From: a virus
DNA length: 64,000 nt
IMG/VR virus record: IMGVR_UViG_3300025789_001553
Coordinates: 1-64,000 of that record
Strand: one strand, 5' to 3'
Shown: positions 34,941-41,660 of the stretch, piece by piece
Layout: each line of letters opens with the position of its first letter
Position numbering within the stretch: position 1 is the stretch's first letter
Translations under genes and position numbers: made by a program
The notes under the pieces: model-generated
The model's database searches: none
What the model saw: the letters and a program-made list of their open reading frames with translations, nothing else
What the model was told of the DNA's origin: nothing

Positions 34941-34944
34941 GTAT
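34938..34944 (+). promoter_or_regulatory. TAAGTAT box before zinc-ribbon gene
   Basis: TAAGTAT lies 6 nt before the ATG at 34951, the same arrangement as in tail genes. It overlaps the stop codon of the exonuclease gene (TAA at 34938-34940), so it might be partly fortuitous. Confidence 0.4.
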
Positions 34945-34950
34945 TTGATT

Positions 34951-35145
34951 ATGTTACCAAATACAATAGAACCACGCCCATCTTCTTGCAGTACTTGTGG
35001 TCAACCAGCAGTACACCCACGTATTTCACAAGTTAGACGTGGTAAAGACGTTGTAACCGAAGCTCACTGGATTTGTCCAAGATGTAACAGTAGATTCATG
35101 TATGGGACAGTAAGTATAGTTAACAGTGAAACCAAGAAAAACTAA
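34951..35145 (+). CDS. Small zinc-ribbon protein (64 residues)
   Basis: The product starts MLPNTIEPRPSSCSTCGQP and carries two CxxC knuckles, CSTC and CPRC, about 30 residues apart, separated by QVRRGKDVVTEAHWI. This is a zinc ribbon, usual in small phage transcription or nucleic-acid factors. The ATG at 34951 is chosen over a TTG at 34933. The following gene starts before its stop. Confidence 0.6.
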   Translation: MLPNTIEPRPSSCSTCGQPAVHPRISQVRRGKDVVTEAHWICPRCNSRFMYGTVSIVNSETKKN

Positions 35146-35521
35146 GAAAATCCTTGACGAGTCGTCATTCTACACTGGCTCATACTCTGGCCAACAGGCT
35201 CCGGAGACAACATCAGCTTACGAGTACAGTAGAGACAGTGTTCCTACACTGAACAAAATCGAGGAACTTAGAAACAAAGGAAACAATATGGGTGTTCCAC
35301 AAGAATTGCCGTTTCCTTTTCAAGATTCTGTTAGAGAGCTTGCTGATTTATATTTAAAAGCACAAGATTTAAGAAATAAAGCACGTGATGCTGCAAAATT
35401 ACCTTTTTTTAAAGGTAGAGAAGCTAAGCTTGAATCATTCCGTGGTAAACTAAACGGTATTATGGTTGAGTGTAAAAAGTTAGCTGCTGATTTGCACAAT
35501 TTTTCTCTTGCACCTAAGTGA
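35126..35521 (+). CDS. Unknown 131-residue protein
   Basis: The frame opens with GTG at 35126 (MKPRKTKKILDESSFY), overlapping the preceding gene by 20 nt; an internal ATG at 35288 (MGVPQELPFPF) is another option. The C-terminal half is helical (DSVRELADLYLKAQDLRNKARDAAKL). No known family is seen. Confidence 0.45.
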   Translation: MKPRKTKKILDESSFYTGSYSGQQAPETTSAYEYSRDSVPTLNKIEELRNKGNNMGVPQELPFPFQDSVRELADLYLKAQDLRNKARDAAKLPFFKGREAKLESFRGKLNGIMVECKKLAADLHNFSLAPK

Positions 35522-35546
35522 ATAAGTTCCTCTAATAGGGGATCTT

Positions 35547-35972
35547 ATGAGAGACAAATTAATATTATTATTTAAATCATTAACCGTAACTGTGGCTATA
35601 TCTGCCTTAATAGGTGGAACAGTTGCTTATTTCGGCCACCCATTTTGGATGTGGTTTGTAGTAGCATTTATCGGTCAATTCTTGGTATCTTATATTTCTA
35701 ATTCGTTTTTAGAATATAAAGCATTAAGAGAAGCAAGAGCTCTCAAGATAAGAGAGGCTCAAATAGCTGAACAAAATACAATGAGAGTATCTTGTGCATC
35801 CTGTAAAAAAGAAAGTAATGTTATTGTATTCACTAATCAAGAAAATAGATTTAACTGTGGGTTTTGTAATGCTAAAAATTCTGTTTATTTAGTTGCAGAA
35901 ACCGCTTTAGTAACAGACCCTATTTACGATGCGTCAGCACTTAAAAATATTTCATTAAATGGAAACCAATAA
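35547..35972 (+). CDS. Membrane-anchored protein with zinc knuckles
   Basis: The 141-residue product has two hydrophobic segments near the N-terminus (about 10-32 and 35-55, LTVTVAISALIGGTVAYF and WMWFVVAFIGQFLVSYI), then a charged helix (EYKALREARALKIREAQ) and a zinc ribbon with CASC and CGFC in the C-terminal half. The function is unknown. A GGGGATCTT sequence upstream is one of the few places with any purine-rich ribosome-site-like stretch. Confidence 0.55.
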   Translation: MRDKLILLFKSLTVTVAISALIGGTVAYFGHPFWMWFVVAFIGQFLVSYISNSFLEYKALREARALKIREAQIAEQNTMRVSCASCKKESNVIVFTNQENRFNCGFCNAKNSVYLVAETALVTDPIYDASALKNISLNGNQ

Positions 35973-36249
35973 TACAAATAAAGTATCACTTTACGAATTT
36001 AGCCGTTGGGCTGCTCTAATGGAAGCTGTAAATATTATAGCCGATAAATGCGAAGATAGGGGCATTGATTTTAATAGCCAAGAAGGCATGAAATATATTA
36101 AGCCATTAGATATTCAAGACTACGTTAATATACGTACTGATGCGTTAATGACTAAAATTAAAACAGCACGTACAATCGAAAAGAACCTTAATAATATCAA
36201 ATGCCTACAAATAGAAAAACAATTAAAACACTTGGAAGTTGTAGGGTAG
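35959..36249 (+). CDS. Unknown 96-residue helical protein
   Basis: This protein is not recognised. It is helical and charged (LYEFSRWAALMEAVNIIADKCEDRG; TKIKTARTIEKNLNNIKCLQIEKQLKHLE). It overlaps its upstream neighbour by 14 nt and the clpP-like gene by 49 nt. The C-terminal Leu/Lys/Glu pattern suggests a coiled coil. Confidence 0.45.
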   Translation: METNNTNKVSLYEFSRWAALMEAVNIIADKCEDRGIDFNSQEGMKYIKPLDIQDYVNIRTDALMTKIKTARTIEKNLNNIKCLQIEKQLKHLEVVG

Positions 36250-36764
36250 TACGTCTCTCAGGTGAGATTACTGAAGAGCTGGCTAATAAGATTATTGACC
36301 AGCTTATCAAGTATGACAAAAAAAGCAATAAAGACATTTTATTGCTTATTGACTCCCCTGGTGGTGATATAGATGCAACGCTTTCAATATACCAAATTAT
36401 ACAGTTATTAAGATGTAATGTAGCAACTTTAGCATTATCTAATGCTGCCTCTGCTGCTGCAGTACTCTTAGCGTGTGGAAAATTAGGTAAACGTATGGTA
36501 ATGGAGCACAGTATTGTTATGCTACATGATATTAGTCAAGCAATGACAGAAGACTATCATAGAGTGTTAGAGAACGAATTAATATCGTTGCGTCTTTCTA
36601 AAGATATATTAAATACTATTTTACATAAACAAAATGTTAAAAAGCCTTTAGATTTGCTAAAACCGGAAGCAACCTATATGCTTGGTAAACAAGCTGTTGA
36701 GCGTGGCTTAGCAGACTATGTTATAAAAGACTTTAATGAACTTTACAATATAACCGTTATATGA
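36201..36764 (+). CDS. clpP: ClpP-like protease subunit lacking the usual catalytic Asp
   Basis: The 187-residue product has a ClpP fold: LLLIDSPGGDIDATLSIY near 48-64, the Ser nucleophile S84 in NAASAAAVLLACG, and H109 in EHSIVMLHD. The third residue of the triad, Asp in most ClpP (ERDRFLS), is aligned with Ala here (KPEATYM; A157, with E156 next to it). It either uses another acid or is partly inactive. There is no ClpX/ClpA in the window, so it would use host partners. A phage tmRNA lies 2.4 kb away. Confidence 0.85.
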   Translation: MPTNRKTIKTLGSCRVVRLSGEITEELANKIIDQLIKYDKKSNKDILLLIDSPGGDIDATLSIYQIIQLLRCNVATLALSNAASAAAVLLACGKLGKRMVMEHSIVMLHDISQAMTEDYHRVLENELISLRLSKDILNTILHKQNVKKPLDLLKPEATYMLGKQAVERGLADYVIKDFNELYNITVI

Positions 36765-37015
36765 ACAACCCTGAATTTGTAATACTCGATTCTTCAATTA
36801 AGTACATGCATGCTCGTAATGTGCTTGAAGAAGGCCTGTTTTACTGTGATAATAATACGTGGTCCCGTAATTTAGAACGCGCTGTTAAATATTCCGATTC
36901 TAACAGTGCAGTTGACATAGCAAAGAAGCTTCAAGCTGAAGAGAATCTACCTAAAAGAGTGCTTTTAGTACAGAGAAACGGTAACAATATAAATGTAGGA
37001 GATGTTAAGTTTTAG
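36761..37015 (+). CDS. Unknown 84-residue protein
   Basis: No family is recognised. The sequence MNNPEFVILDSSIKYMHARNVLEEGLFYC is followed by ERAVKYSDSNSAVDIAKKLQAEE and VLLVQRNGNNINVGDVKF, a small alpha/beta pattern. It overlaps the clpP-like gene by 4 nt, so the two are translationally coupled. Confidence 0.5.
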   Translation: MNNPEFVILDSSIKYMHARNVLEEGLFYCDNNTWSRNLERAVKYSDSNSAVDIAKKLQAEENLPKRVLLVQRNGNNINVGDVKF

Positions 37016-37049
37016 TGGATTTATACTTGTTTGTAGTTAATATTATATT

Positions 37050-37346
37050 ATGATCCTTAAATTAACGAACGCTTTTCCTGCTTATAGAGATAAATCTGTT
37101 ATTATTAATACAGACTTTATTGTAAATGCACTTGAAAATTCAATTACAAGAGATGATGGCACGATAGAGAACGTAACAACTGTTCACTGCCCCCCGCATG
37201 GTGTTTGGGAAGTTAAAGAAACTCCAGACGAGATATTTGCCATGATTAACGGTAACACAACAAAAGTATCTCAACCTGTAACTACTTTACTTGAAGAAAC
37301 TACTGCACCAAAAGCAACCACTAAAAAGACACGTAAGAAGTCTTAA
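37050..37346 (+). CDS. Unknown 98-residue protein, weakly FlbD-like
   Basis: The N-terminal part (MILKLTNAFPAYRDKSVIINTDFIVNALE) and the centre (ENVTTVHCPPHGVWEVKETPDEIFAMI) resemble the small FlbD-like fold found in some phages, where a T-V-V-x-x-x-x-G-x-x-W-x-V-K-E-S/T-x-D-E pattern is usual. The tail is Thr/Lys-rich (APKATTKKTRKKS). The similarity is weak. An AT-rich TATTATATT box precedes the ATG. Confidence 0.5.
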   Translation: MILKLTNAFPAYRDKSVIINTDFIVNALENSITRDDGTIENVTTVHCPPHGVWEVKETPDEIFAMINGNTTKVSQPVTTLLEETTAPKATTKKTRKKS

Positions 37347-38123
37347 TTAGTTTTTACAATATTGCAGCATGTGCACGTATTTGGGTAGATACGTCTCATG
37401 CTGTATGTGATCAAATTCCATATTTGATCTAAAGAATATATCTTTACCCTGTTCTATAGCTTCTTTAATTTTTTCCGGGTCAGTGTATTTTGCGTTGTTA
37501 TATTCTTGGTGAGAAAAGTTTTTAATTTTTCTTATTATTGCATTTACATCCCCGAAATAAGAAAAGTGCCAACCGGTTACTTGGTTGTGTAATGTAATAT
37601 CAGCTATAGTAAATCTACTATTTCTAAGCTGTTGCATGTCTGAACCTGATTGTGTAAAAGTAGCTGCATCTACTACTACAGTACCAGGCCACAGGTTTTT
37701 ACATCTGCATTTTGTATTATAATAATAAAAGTGTTGTAAGAACTTATATTGACCGTGTAAATTTGCATTACGTAATTGTTTTAACACATTAGTATCAGGT
37801 ATTTCGTCTACGTCTGATAATAATATTAGGTCATCATTGTTTAATACAGGTAAACCAGTTTGTAAGAATTTTCTTTGACCTATTTCATTAGCCCATGCAT
37901 CTGTAGAAGAATATAGCATATTGTTAGGTACATATTTTATTTTATCTGAAAACACTACAAACTTTTCAGCTATTTTAGGATAAAGTAGTTCTTTCTTATC
38001 TCCTTTAAATGTATACTCGCATTCAGTAATAATAAAAAGATCTACGTGGTCATATAATTCATGTAACCGAAAATTTAACATATCGGATTCCCCATTATAC
38101 ATTATACAATCATAAATATTCAT
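37347..38123 (-). CDS. Family 17-like glycosyltransferase
   Basis: The 258-residue product matches the layout of GT17 (beta-1,4-N-acetylglucosaminyltransferase type): MNIYDCIMYNGESDMLNFRLHELYDHVDLFIITECEYTFKG at the start, then the DDLILLSDVDEIPD motif near residue 100 with the acidic metal site. It stands alone on the minus strand, convergent with the small gene ending at 37346. It adds to the many sugar enzymes of this phage; the acceptor is unknown. Confidence 0.8.
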   Translation of the reverse strand: MNIYDCIMYNGESDMLNFRLHELYDHVDLFIITECEYTFKGDKKELLYPKIAEKFVVFSDKIKYVPNNMLYSSTDAWANEIGQRKFLQTGLPVLNNDDLILLSDVDEIPDTNVLKQLRNANLHGQYKFLQHFYYYNTKCRCKNLWPGTVVVDAATFTQSGSDMQQLRNSRFTIADITLHNQVTGWHFSYFGDVNAIIRKIKNFSHQEYNNAKYTDPEKIKEAIEQGKDIFFRSNMEFDHIQHETYLPKYVHMLQYCKN

Positions 38124-38157
38124 ACTTGTTAATTACCATTAGTTTGTAAATAATATA

Positions 38158-38349
38158 GTGGTATTAATACGTAGAGCTTCTAAAGACGGTAAAGACTATA
38201 CTGTCCTAATGTTAAAAGGTGAAGAACCTAAATGGGTTCTTACAACTAACTATGAACATATGCGTATAATGCAAATATTCAAACAAGATAAATTTTATGA
38301 AGGTATCGAAAATGATTTCGTAGACTTTAAAGAAATACTGGATAAATAG
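38158..38349 (+). CDS. Unknown 63-residue protein
   Basis: The frame starts with GTG at 38158, 4 nt after a TAAATAA box. The product (MVLIRRASKDGKDYTVLML ... MRIMQIFKQDKFYEGIENDFVDFKEILDK) is mixed and unrecognised. The 3' end contains the GATAAATA box and stop just before tRNA-Gly. Confidence 0.4.
   Translation: MVLIRRASKDGKDYTVLMLKGEEPKWVLTTNYEHMRIMQIFKQDKFYEGIENDFVDFKEILDK
38341..38348 (+). promoter_or_regulatory. GATAAATA box before tRNA-Gly
   Basis: GATAAATA (also the last codons and stop of the preceding gene) lies 8 nt before the first base of tRNA-Gly. The placement resembles a T4-type late promoter. Confidence 0.35.
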
Positions 38350-38356
38350 ATAATAT

Positions 38357-38431
38357 GCGGGGTTAATTCAGTGGTAGAATATCTGCTTGCCAAGCAGGAT
38401 GTCGGCGGTTCGAGCCCGCCACTCCGCTCCA
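38357..38431 (+). tRNA. tRNA-Gly (GCC)
   Basis: Acceptor GCGGGGT pairs with ACTCCGC (one G-T). The anticodon loop is TTGCCAA with anticodon GCC, and stem TCTGC/GCAGG. The T-arm loop is TTCGAGC in GGCGG/CCGCC. The 3' CCA is encoded (38429-38431). It lies between two small genes and is apart from the other three tRNAs. Confidence 0.93.
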
Positions 38432-38440
38432 ATTCCTATT

Positions 38441-38665
38441 ATGAACAGTCACCTCATATCTTTATTAAAAGCTACTACCTACAGAGTGTTAGGTAGTCTT
38501 GCAACATTTTTAATTAGCTACCTTTTAACAAAGCGTGCTGACCTGTCTTTAGGTATAGCGGGTATAGATTTTTTTGGTAAAATAGCATTATACTATTTAC
38601 ACGACAGAGTGTGGAGTGTAATACTCGCTAAAAAAACTAAAAAACCTAAAAAAGTAAAAGTTTAA
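38441..38665 (+). CDS. DUF2061-like small membrane protein
   Basis: From the ATG at 38441 the 74-residue product starts MNSHLISLLKATTYRVLGSLATFLISYLL and has two hydrophobic spans (about 14-27 and 33-50), with the DUF2061 pattern KATTYRVLGS and a YYLHDRVW ending. The tail is very basic (KKTKKPKKVKV). DUF2061 proteins are small membrane proteins of unknown function, common in marine bacteria and their phages. Confidence 0.78.
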   Translation: MNSHLISLLKATTYRVLGSLATFLISYLLTKRADLSLGIAGIDFFGKIALYYLHDRVWSVILAKKTKKPKKVKV

Positions 38666-39075
38666 ATCTTTAAACTTTCAGGTTTGGTAGCACGAATATA
38701 TACCTCGCCCCAAACTTCTAACTCCCCCATAAGAGCTTGAAACTCTTTTTGAGATAATTTATCTAAATTTGCTAACTTAGCATAAACCTCTTCTGCCATT
38801 TTTTTATAGTGAGCATTTGCTTTATCGCAATCTTTATTAGGATCTTTTTCCATTTTCTCACATTCTGCATAAGGTTTAGCTTTAGCAGCAAAATGAATAG
38901 CTGTTAATGTAGCAAAACCACCCTTTTCTTTTGAACTATGTGCAATCTTAGCAGCTCCAGCAGCTCTTTTTTCTAAGAATTGCTTCAATGCTTCTTCTGT
39001 TTCGGGTTCAGGTTGAACACGTTTTTCAAGCATTAATTGATACTGTTCTGCTAAAACTTTAAGCTGGCTATTCAT
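38662..39075 (-). CDS. Unknown helical protein with possible targeting peptide
   Basis: The 137-residue product begins MNSQLKVLAEQYQLMLEKRVQPEPETEEALKQFLEKRAAG. A LxE-type site (MLE) occurs at residue 17, followed by a Pro-rich, acidic linker. The rest is helical with a central YAECEKMEKDPNKDCDKANAHYKKMAEEVYAKL segment (two Cys). It converges on the DUF2061 gene (4 nt overlap) and lies upstream of the tmRNA on the other strand. The function is unknown. Confidence 0.55.
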   Translation of the reverse strand: MNSQLKVLAEQYQLMLEKRVQPEPETEEALKQFLEKRAAGAAKIAHSSKEKGGFATLTAIHFAAKAKPYAECEKMEKDPNKDCDKANAHYKKMAEEVYAKLANLDKLSQKEFQALMGELEVWGEVYIRATKPESLKI

Positions 39076-39119
39076 GGTAAATATATTATATTACTTATTG
39101 TTCTTTAACATATTTTAAT

Positions 39120-39502
39120 GGGCCTGTACCAGATTCGACTCTGTGGCAGATGTATTAGAAGCAAGCAGGATTAGTAAATCCTTTATAAATTACTACAAAA
39201 ACAAACGGCATTATTCAAAGCCTCAAGAACGCAGTCGCTTCTGTAATGGATTCATTCAATACAAGCGAAAGCTTCGCACTCGCAGCTGCTTAAGCTCGAT
39301 CGGTTGTAGTATAGATTCTCGCTATATATTATAACCGTCATTTAGCGAGACTGACTATTCAATGGTAGTAGAATAGCAGGAACACTACCAAACAACTTGT
39401 ATATCAGCACTATGGATATACATTTTATTAATAGTGCTAAGCTTGTAGAAACTGATAAGAACGCTACGGAACACAGGGGTGCAACTCCCCTCAGGTCCAC
39501 CA
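39120..39502 (+). ncRNA. ssrA: Phage tmRNA (one-piece type)
   Basis: The two ends fold into a tRNA-like domain: GGGCCTG (39120-39126) pairs with CAGGTCC (39492-39498), followed by A and encoded CCA. GATTCGAC near the 5' end and a T-arm AGGGG/CCCCT with loop TGCAACT fit tmRNA. The resume site is AGTC before GCT at 39237; the tag reads ASVMDSFNTSESFALAAA, then TAA at 39291-39293. tmRNA frees stalled ribosomes and tags the product. The T-loop lacks the usual TTC, and the tag ends ALAAA, one Ala more than the common ALAA. Confidence 0.92.
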
Positions 39503-39506
39503 TTTT

Positions 39507-39610
39507 ACGGCTGTTAAGGTGACACTATAGGGATCAAGGATGTAAACTTTTTTCACCTTTCTGTTTACGGTATCAACGAATTGGCACTCGAGCTTGCAAC
39601 CTATAGCCGT
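39507..39610 (+). ncRNA. Putative structured RNA (pseudoknot) between tmRNA and tRNA-Tyr
   Basis: Pairings seen: P1 ACGGCT 39507-39512 with AGCCGT 39605-39610; P2 AAGGTGA 39516-39522 with TCACCTT 39553-39559; P3 GTAAAC 39542-39547 with GTTTAC 39563-39568; P4 ATAGG 39527-39531 with CCTAT 39600-39604. P2 and P3 interleave, forming a pseudoknot, and P4 stacks directly on P1. There is no T-loop motif, so it is not an ordinary tRNA. It lies in the run of stable RNAs, and a T-run (39615-39622) follows. The four helices are seen in the sequence; the fold is predicted by eye. Confidence 0.5.
39517..39530 (+). promoter_or_regulatory. SP6/T7-class RNA polymerase promoter-like sequence
   Basis: AGGTGACACTATAG is identical to the core of the SP6 phage promoter (16 of 18 positions match over 39513-39530). 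The following GGGA also matches the T7 start. No single-subunit RNA polymerase is seen in this window, and the bases take part in the P2 and P4 helices of the RNA above, so this may be chance or structure-driven. Confidence 0.3.
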
Positions 39611-39622
39611 TACATTTTTTTT

Positions 39623-39707
39623 GGGTATATCGTATAGCGGCAATTACGGCAGACTGTAAATCTGCTGCCTCTCGGCTTCCTTGGTTCGAGTCCAAGTGTA
39701 CCCACCA
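39623..39707 (+). tRNA. tRNA-Tyr (GTA)
   Basis: Acceptor GGGTATA pairs with TGTACCC. The anticodon stem is GCAGA/TCTGC with loop CTGTAAA (anticodon GTA). A long variable arm (TGCCTCTCGGCTTCC region) marks class II. The T-arm is CTTGG TTCGAGT CCAAG, and the CCA is encoded. Confidence 0.93.
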
Positions 39708-39711
39708 TTTT

Positions 39712-39786
39712 ACGGACGTGGTATAACGGTCGTGCAACAGTCTCCAAAACTGTCTTATGAGGGTTCAACTCCTTCCGTCCGTGCCA
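39712..39786 (+). tRNA. tRNA-Trp (CCA)
   Basis: Acceptor ACGGACG pairs with CGTCCGT, followed by G and encoded CCA. The anticodon stem ACAGT/ACTGT encloses loop CTCCAAA with anticodon CCA. The T-arm GAGGG TTCAACT CCTTC closes with one G-T pair. Confidence 0.9.
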
Positions 39787-39793
39787 TTTTTTT

Positions 39794-39868
39794 GCCCCTA
39801 TCGTCTAACGGTTAGGACATCGGATTTTCATTTCGCTAATCGCGGTTCGATTCCGCGTAGGGGTACCA
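39794..39868 (+). tRNA. tRNA-Glu (TTC)
   Basis: Acceptor GCCCCTA pairs with TAGGGGT (first pair G-T) and is followed by encoded ACCA. The anticodon arm TCGGA TTTTCAT TTCGC has anticodon TTC, but the outer pair is T-C and another is G-T, so the stem is weak. The T-arm CGCGG TTCGATT CCGCG is regular. Confidence 0.85.
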
Positions 39869-40023
39869 GTTTGTAAGTATTTAAAAATACTATAGAAATG
39901 ATAGTTTATTCCTATGGATTTTTTCAATATTATATAAGAAACCTTAACTAAGTATTTGTGCTGGTGACATTATCCAGCATAACAACCAAAGCCCCCGGGC
40001 GGCGGTTCTCAACAAAACAACAC
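39869..40023 (+). promoter_or_regulatory. Leader with TAAGTAT box and GC-rich hairpins
   Basis: After tRNA-Glu an AT-rich stretch holds TAAGTAT at 39949-39955. Downstream are two stems: GTGCTGG 39958-39964 with CCAGCAT 39974-39980, and a GC patch at 39991-40005 (GCCCCCGGGCGGCGG) flanked by AACC/GGTT. The hairpins precede the small gene starting at 40024 and would be its 5' leader if the box is a late promoter. Confidence 0.35.
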
Positions 40024-40209
40024 ATGCAAGTATTAATTATAACAAGTTATCTTGCTGTTGGTGGTCTTGTTAGACTCGCATACGAGGACTATAAGATAGG
40101 TAACAGTAAGACAAAGTCAAAGTTCGTTGAAAATATTAAAAAGTTTTGGAAAGGGTTTAAGGCAGCTTGGAAAGAAGCTATCTCAGCCCCACACCAACAC
40201 TTATTTTAA
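40024..40209 (+). CDS. Small membrane protein (61 residues)
   Basis: The ATG at 40024 gives MQVLIITSYLAVGGLVRLAYEDYKIGNSKT, one N-terminal hydrophobic span, then a basic amphipathic helix (FVENIKKFWKGFKAAWKEAIS). A longer frame from GTG at 39958 or 39964 would cover the GC-rich hairpins. The ATG is preferred because the hydrophobic segment then comes first. It ends just before a strong terminator. A role in lysis (holin-like) is possible but not shown. Confidence 0.55.
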   Translation: MQVLIITSYLAVGGLVRLAYEDYKIGNSKTKSKFVENIKKFWKGFKAAWKEAISAPHQHLF

Positions 40210-40232
40210 TATTATAAGTTAGAAAAACAATG

Positions 40233-40267
40233 CCCGGCTTGGAGTAATCTGAGCCGGGTTTTTTTTG
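40233..40267 (+). terminator. Rho-independent terminator
   Basis: CCCGGCT at 40233-40239 pairs with AGCCGGG at 40252-40258, with an 12-nt loop and an eight-base T-run. It ends the transcript from the tRNA/40024 region before the FkbM gene. Confidence 0.92.
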
Positions 40268-40298
40268 ATTTTTTAACTATACATTATATATATTGAGT

Positions 40299-40961
40299 AT
40301 GGATCCAGCATCTTTAAAACAACAAGCACCGTTTGAACATTATGAAATATTTGACTTAAACATTTATGCATTATCGCGAGAAGTTATTGAAGGATATAGC
40401 GTGTTAGATCTGGGCGGTCATTATGGTTTATTTGCTAATGCTTGCAGTATGTGTAACCCTAAGAAAATTATTAGTGTAGAAGCTAACCATAATAATTTTA
40501 AAAAGTATTTAGATAATACTAAAGAATTACCTAATGTAAGGTGTATTAATGCAGCAGTTACCTCTAAACCGAACAAGATATTAACTATAAGCAATGAAAG
40601 CGGTAGCTCGATTGTAGGTAAAGGAGAACAGTTAGTTGCTTCTGTTACTCTTGAATCGTTATTAGAGTTATTTCAACCAGATGAAAAATTACTACTAAAG
40701 ATGGATATTGAAGGATGTGAGTATGAAATATTTTATAAAACACACCCTGACGTGTTTAAGAGATTTGATATGATTAAGTTAGAAGCTCACAACTTTAACC
40801 CTGATACTAAAGGAGATGAAGCAACTAAACTTAAAATGTATATTGAAGCATTAGGATTTCATGACACCGTAAATTTTCATGTTTTTTCTCCTGAATATGA
40901 AGACAAGTACAACGGGTTAAAAGTAGCGTGGTCTTACAATTTTGTTAAAAATAATTTATGA
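40299..40961 (+). CDS. FkbM-family methyltransferase
   Basis: The 220-residue product is a SAM-dependent methyltransferase. VLDLGGHYGLFANACS near residue 36 is the SAM motif I; IISVEANHNNFKKYL and LLLKMDIEGCEYEIFYKTHP near 145 are the FkbM signature. Such enzymes often methylate sugars, which would fit the glycosyltransferases of this phage. ATG 40299 is used in preference to the TTG at 40293. The next gene overlaps by 4 nt. Confidence 0.85.
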   Translation: MDPASLKQQAPFEHYEIFDLNIYALSREVIEGYSVLDLGGHYGLFANACSMCNPKKIISVEANHNNFKKYLDNTKELPNVRCINAAVTSKPNKILTISNESGSSIVGKGEQLVASVTLESLLELFQPDEKLLLKMDIEGCEYEIFYKTHPDVFKRFDMIKLEAHNFNPDTKGDEATKLKMYIEALGFHDTVNFHVFSPEYEDKYNGLKVAWSYNFVKNNL

Positions 40962-41593
40962 GCAAATCAACATCAATAGATATTAACTACCTGTCATATG
41001 CATGTGACAAGCAAGGCACGTGTGCATGGTCATTAAGTGCAGGTAGTTCAGATATAGTACAGGTACCTGCACCTACTGATAACAGTACTGTGTTTTTGCC
41101 GTCTAATCCTACATCTTTTGCAAGTATACTTAAACTTGCAGATAATGCAATTATTAATCTTTCTGGTTTAGTGGTAGATCAAGCAAATGAAAATGCAGTA
41201 GATGCAAATAATAAAGTTTCAGCTACACTTGAAGGAGTGTTTGGTAATTCTACACCTGGTATCGGTAATCAAATTTTTAGCGTAAAAGGTAGTAGTAGTG
41301 TCAGTATTAGAGGTACGTTAAAAGGAGCGGGTAACCGATTAAAAGCTGATGTACTTGTAGATAACTGGTCAGATCAAGATTACGGGCCAAGCACAGTCGA
41401 CTTAACACAAGCTAAACACGAAACAGGTAGAAAGATAAACGTAGTGTACCGTATCGGTTCAAGTAAGATAATAGGGAATTGCAATAAATTACTGTTACCT
41501 TCATTTGGTTTGACATTTTATTTTTATATCAAATTAATTGTTCGTAAAGTGATGAGTATCAAGCAGGGACAGAAGGGACCAAGCTGGCTTTAA
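40958..41593 (+). CDS. Unknown 211-residue protein
   Basis: No family is recognised. It has many short beta-prone segments (FLPSNPTSFASILKLADNAIINLSGLVV; SVSIRGTLKGAGNRLKADVLVDNWSDQDYGPSTVDLTQ), suggesting a beta-rich or beta-helical fold, and then a hydrophobic, basic C-terminus (LTFYFYIKLIVRKVMSI). It is coupled to the FkbM gene. A virion or surface-related role is possible; nothing confirms it. Confidence 0.5.
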   Translation: MSKSTSIDINYLSYACDKQGTCAWSLSAGSSDIVQVPAPTDNSTVFLPSNPTSFASILKLADNAIINLSGLVVDQANENAVDANNKVSATLEGVFGNSTPGIGNQIFSVKGSSSVSIRGTLKGAGNRLKADVLVDNWSDQDYGPSTVDLTQAKHETGRKINVVYRIGSSKIIGNCNKLLLPSFGLTFYFYIKLIVRKVMSIKQGQKGPSWL

Positions 41594-41646
41594 AAATCCT
41601 AAATTAAAAAAATATTAAAAAAATTTGCTATTTGTTGATTATAATA

Positions 41647-41655
41647 TATAAATAT
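41647..41655 (+). promoter_or_regulatory. T4-type late promoter TATAAATAT
   Basis: A perfect TATAAATA plus T ends 5 nt before the ATG at 41661. It is preceded by a TTGATTATAATA stretch that recurs at about 25240. Start-site spacing predicts an almost leaderless mRNA. Confidence 0.7.
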
Positions 41656-41660
41656 AGCGT

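Noticed and set aside
38387-38440. Upstream extension of the DUF2061 gene
   Set aside because: The extension runs through tRNA-Gly; the ATG at 38441 gives the expected N-terminus.
39143-39334. A 63-codon open frame on the plus strand
   Set aside because: It lies entirely inside the tmRNA; the real coding part is the short tag frame at 39237-39293.
39517-39533. Cloning-vector contamination at the SP6-like sequence
   Set aside because: The match is limited to the promoter core; flanking bases are not vector-like and pair with each other in a local RNA fold.
39507-39622. A fifth tRNA between tmRNA and tRNA-Tyr
   Set aside because: The outer stem looks like an acceptor stem, but there is no T-loop, no CCA and no proper anticodon arm; the pairings interleave instead.
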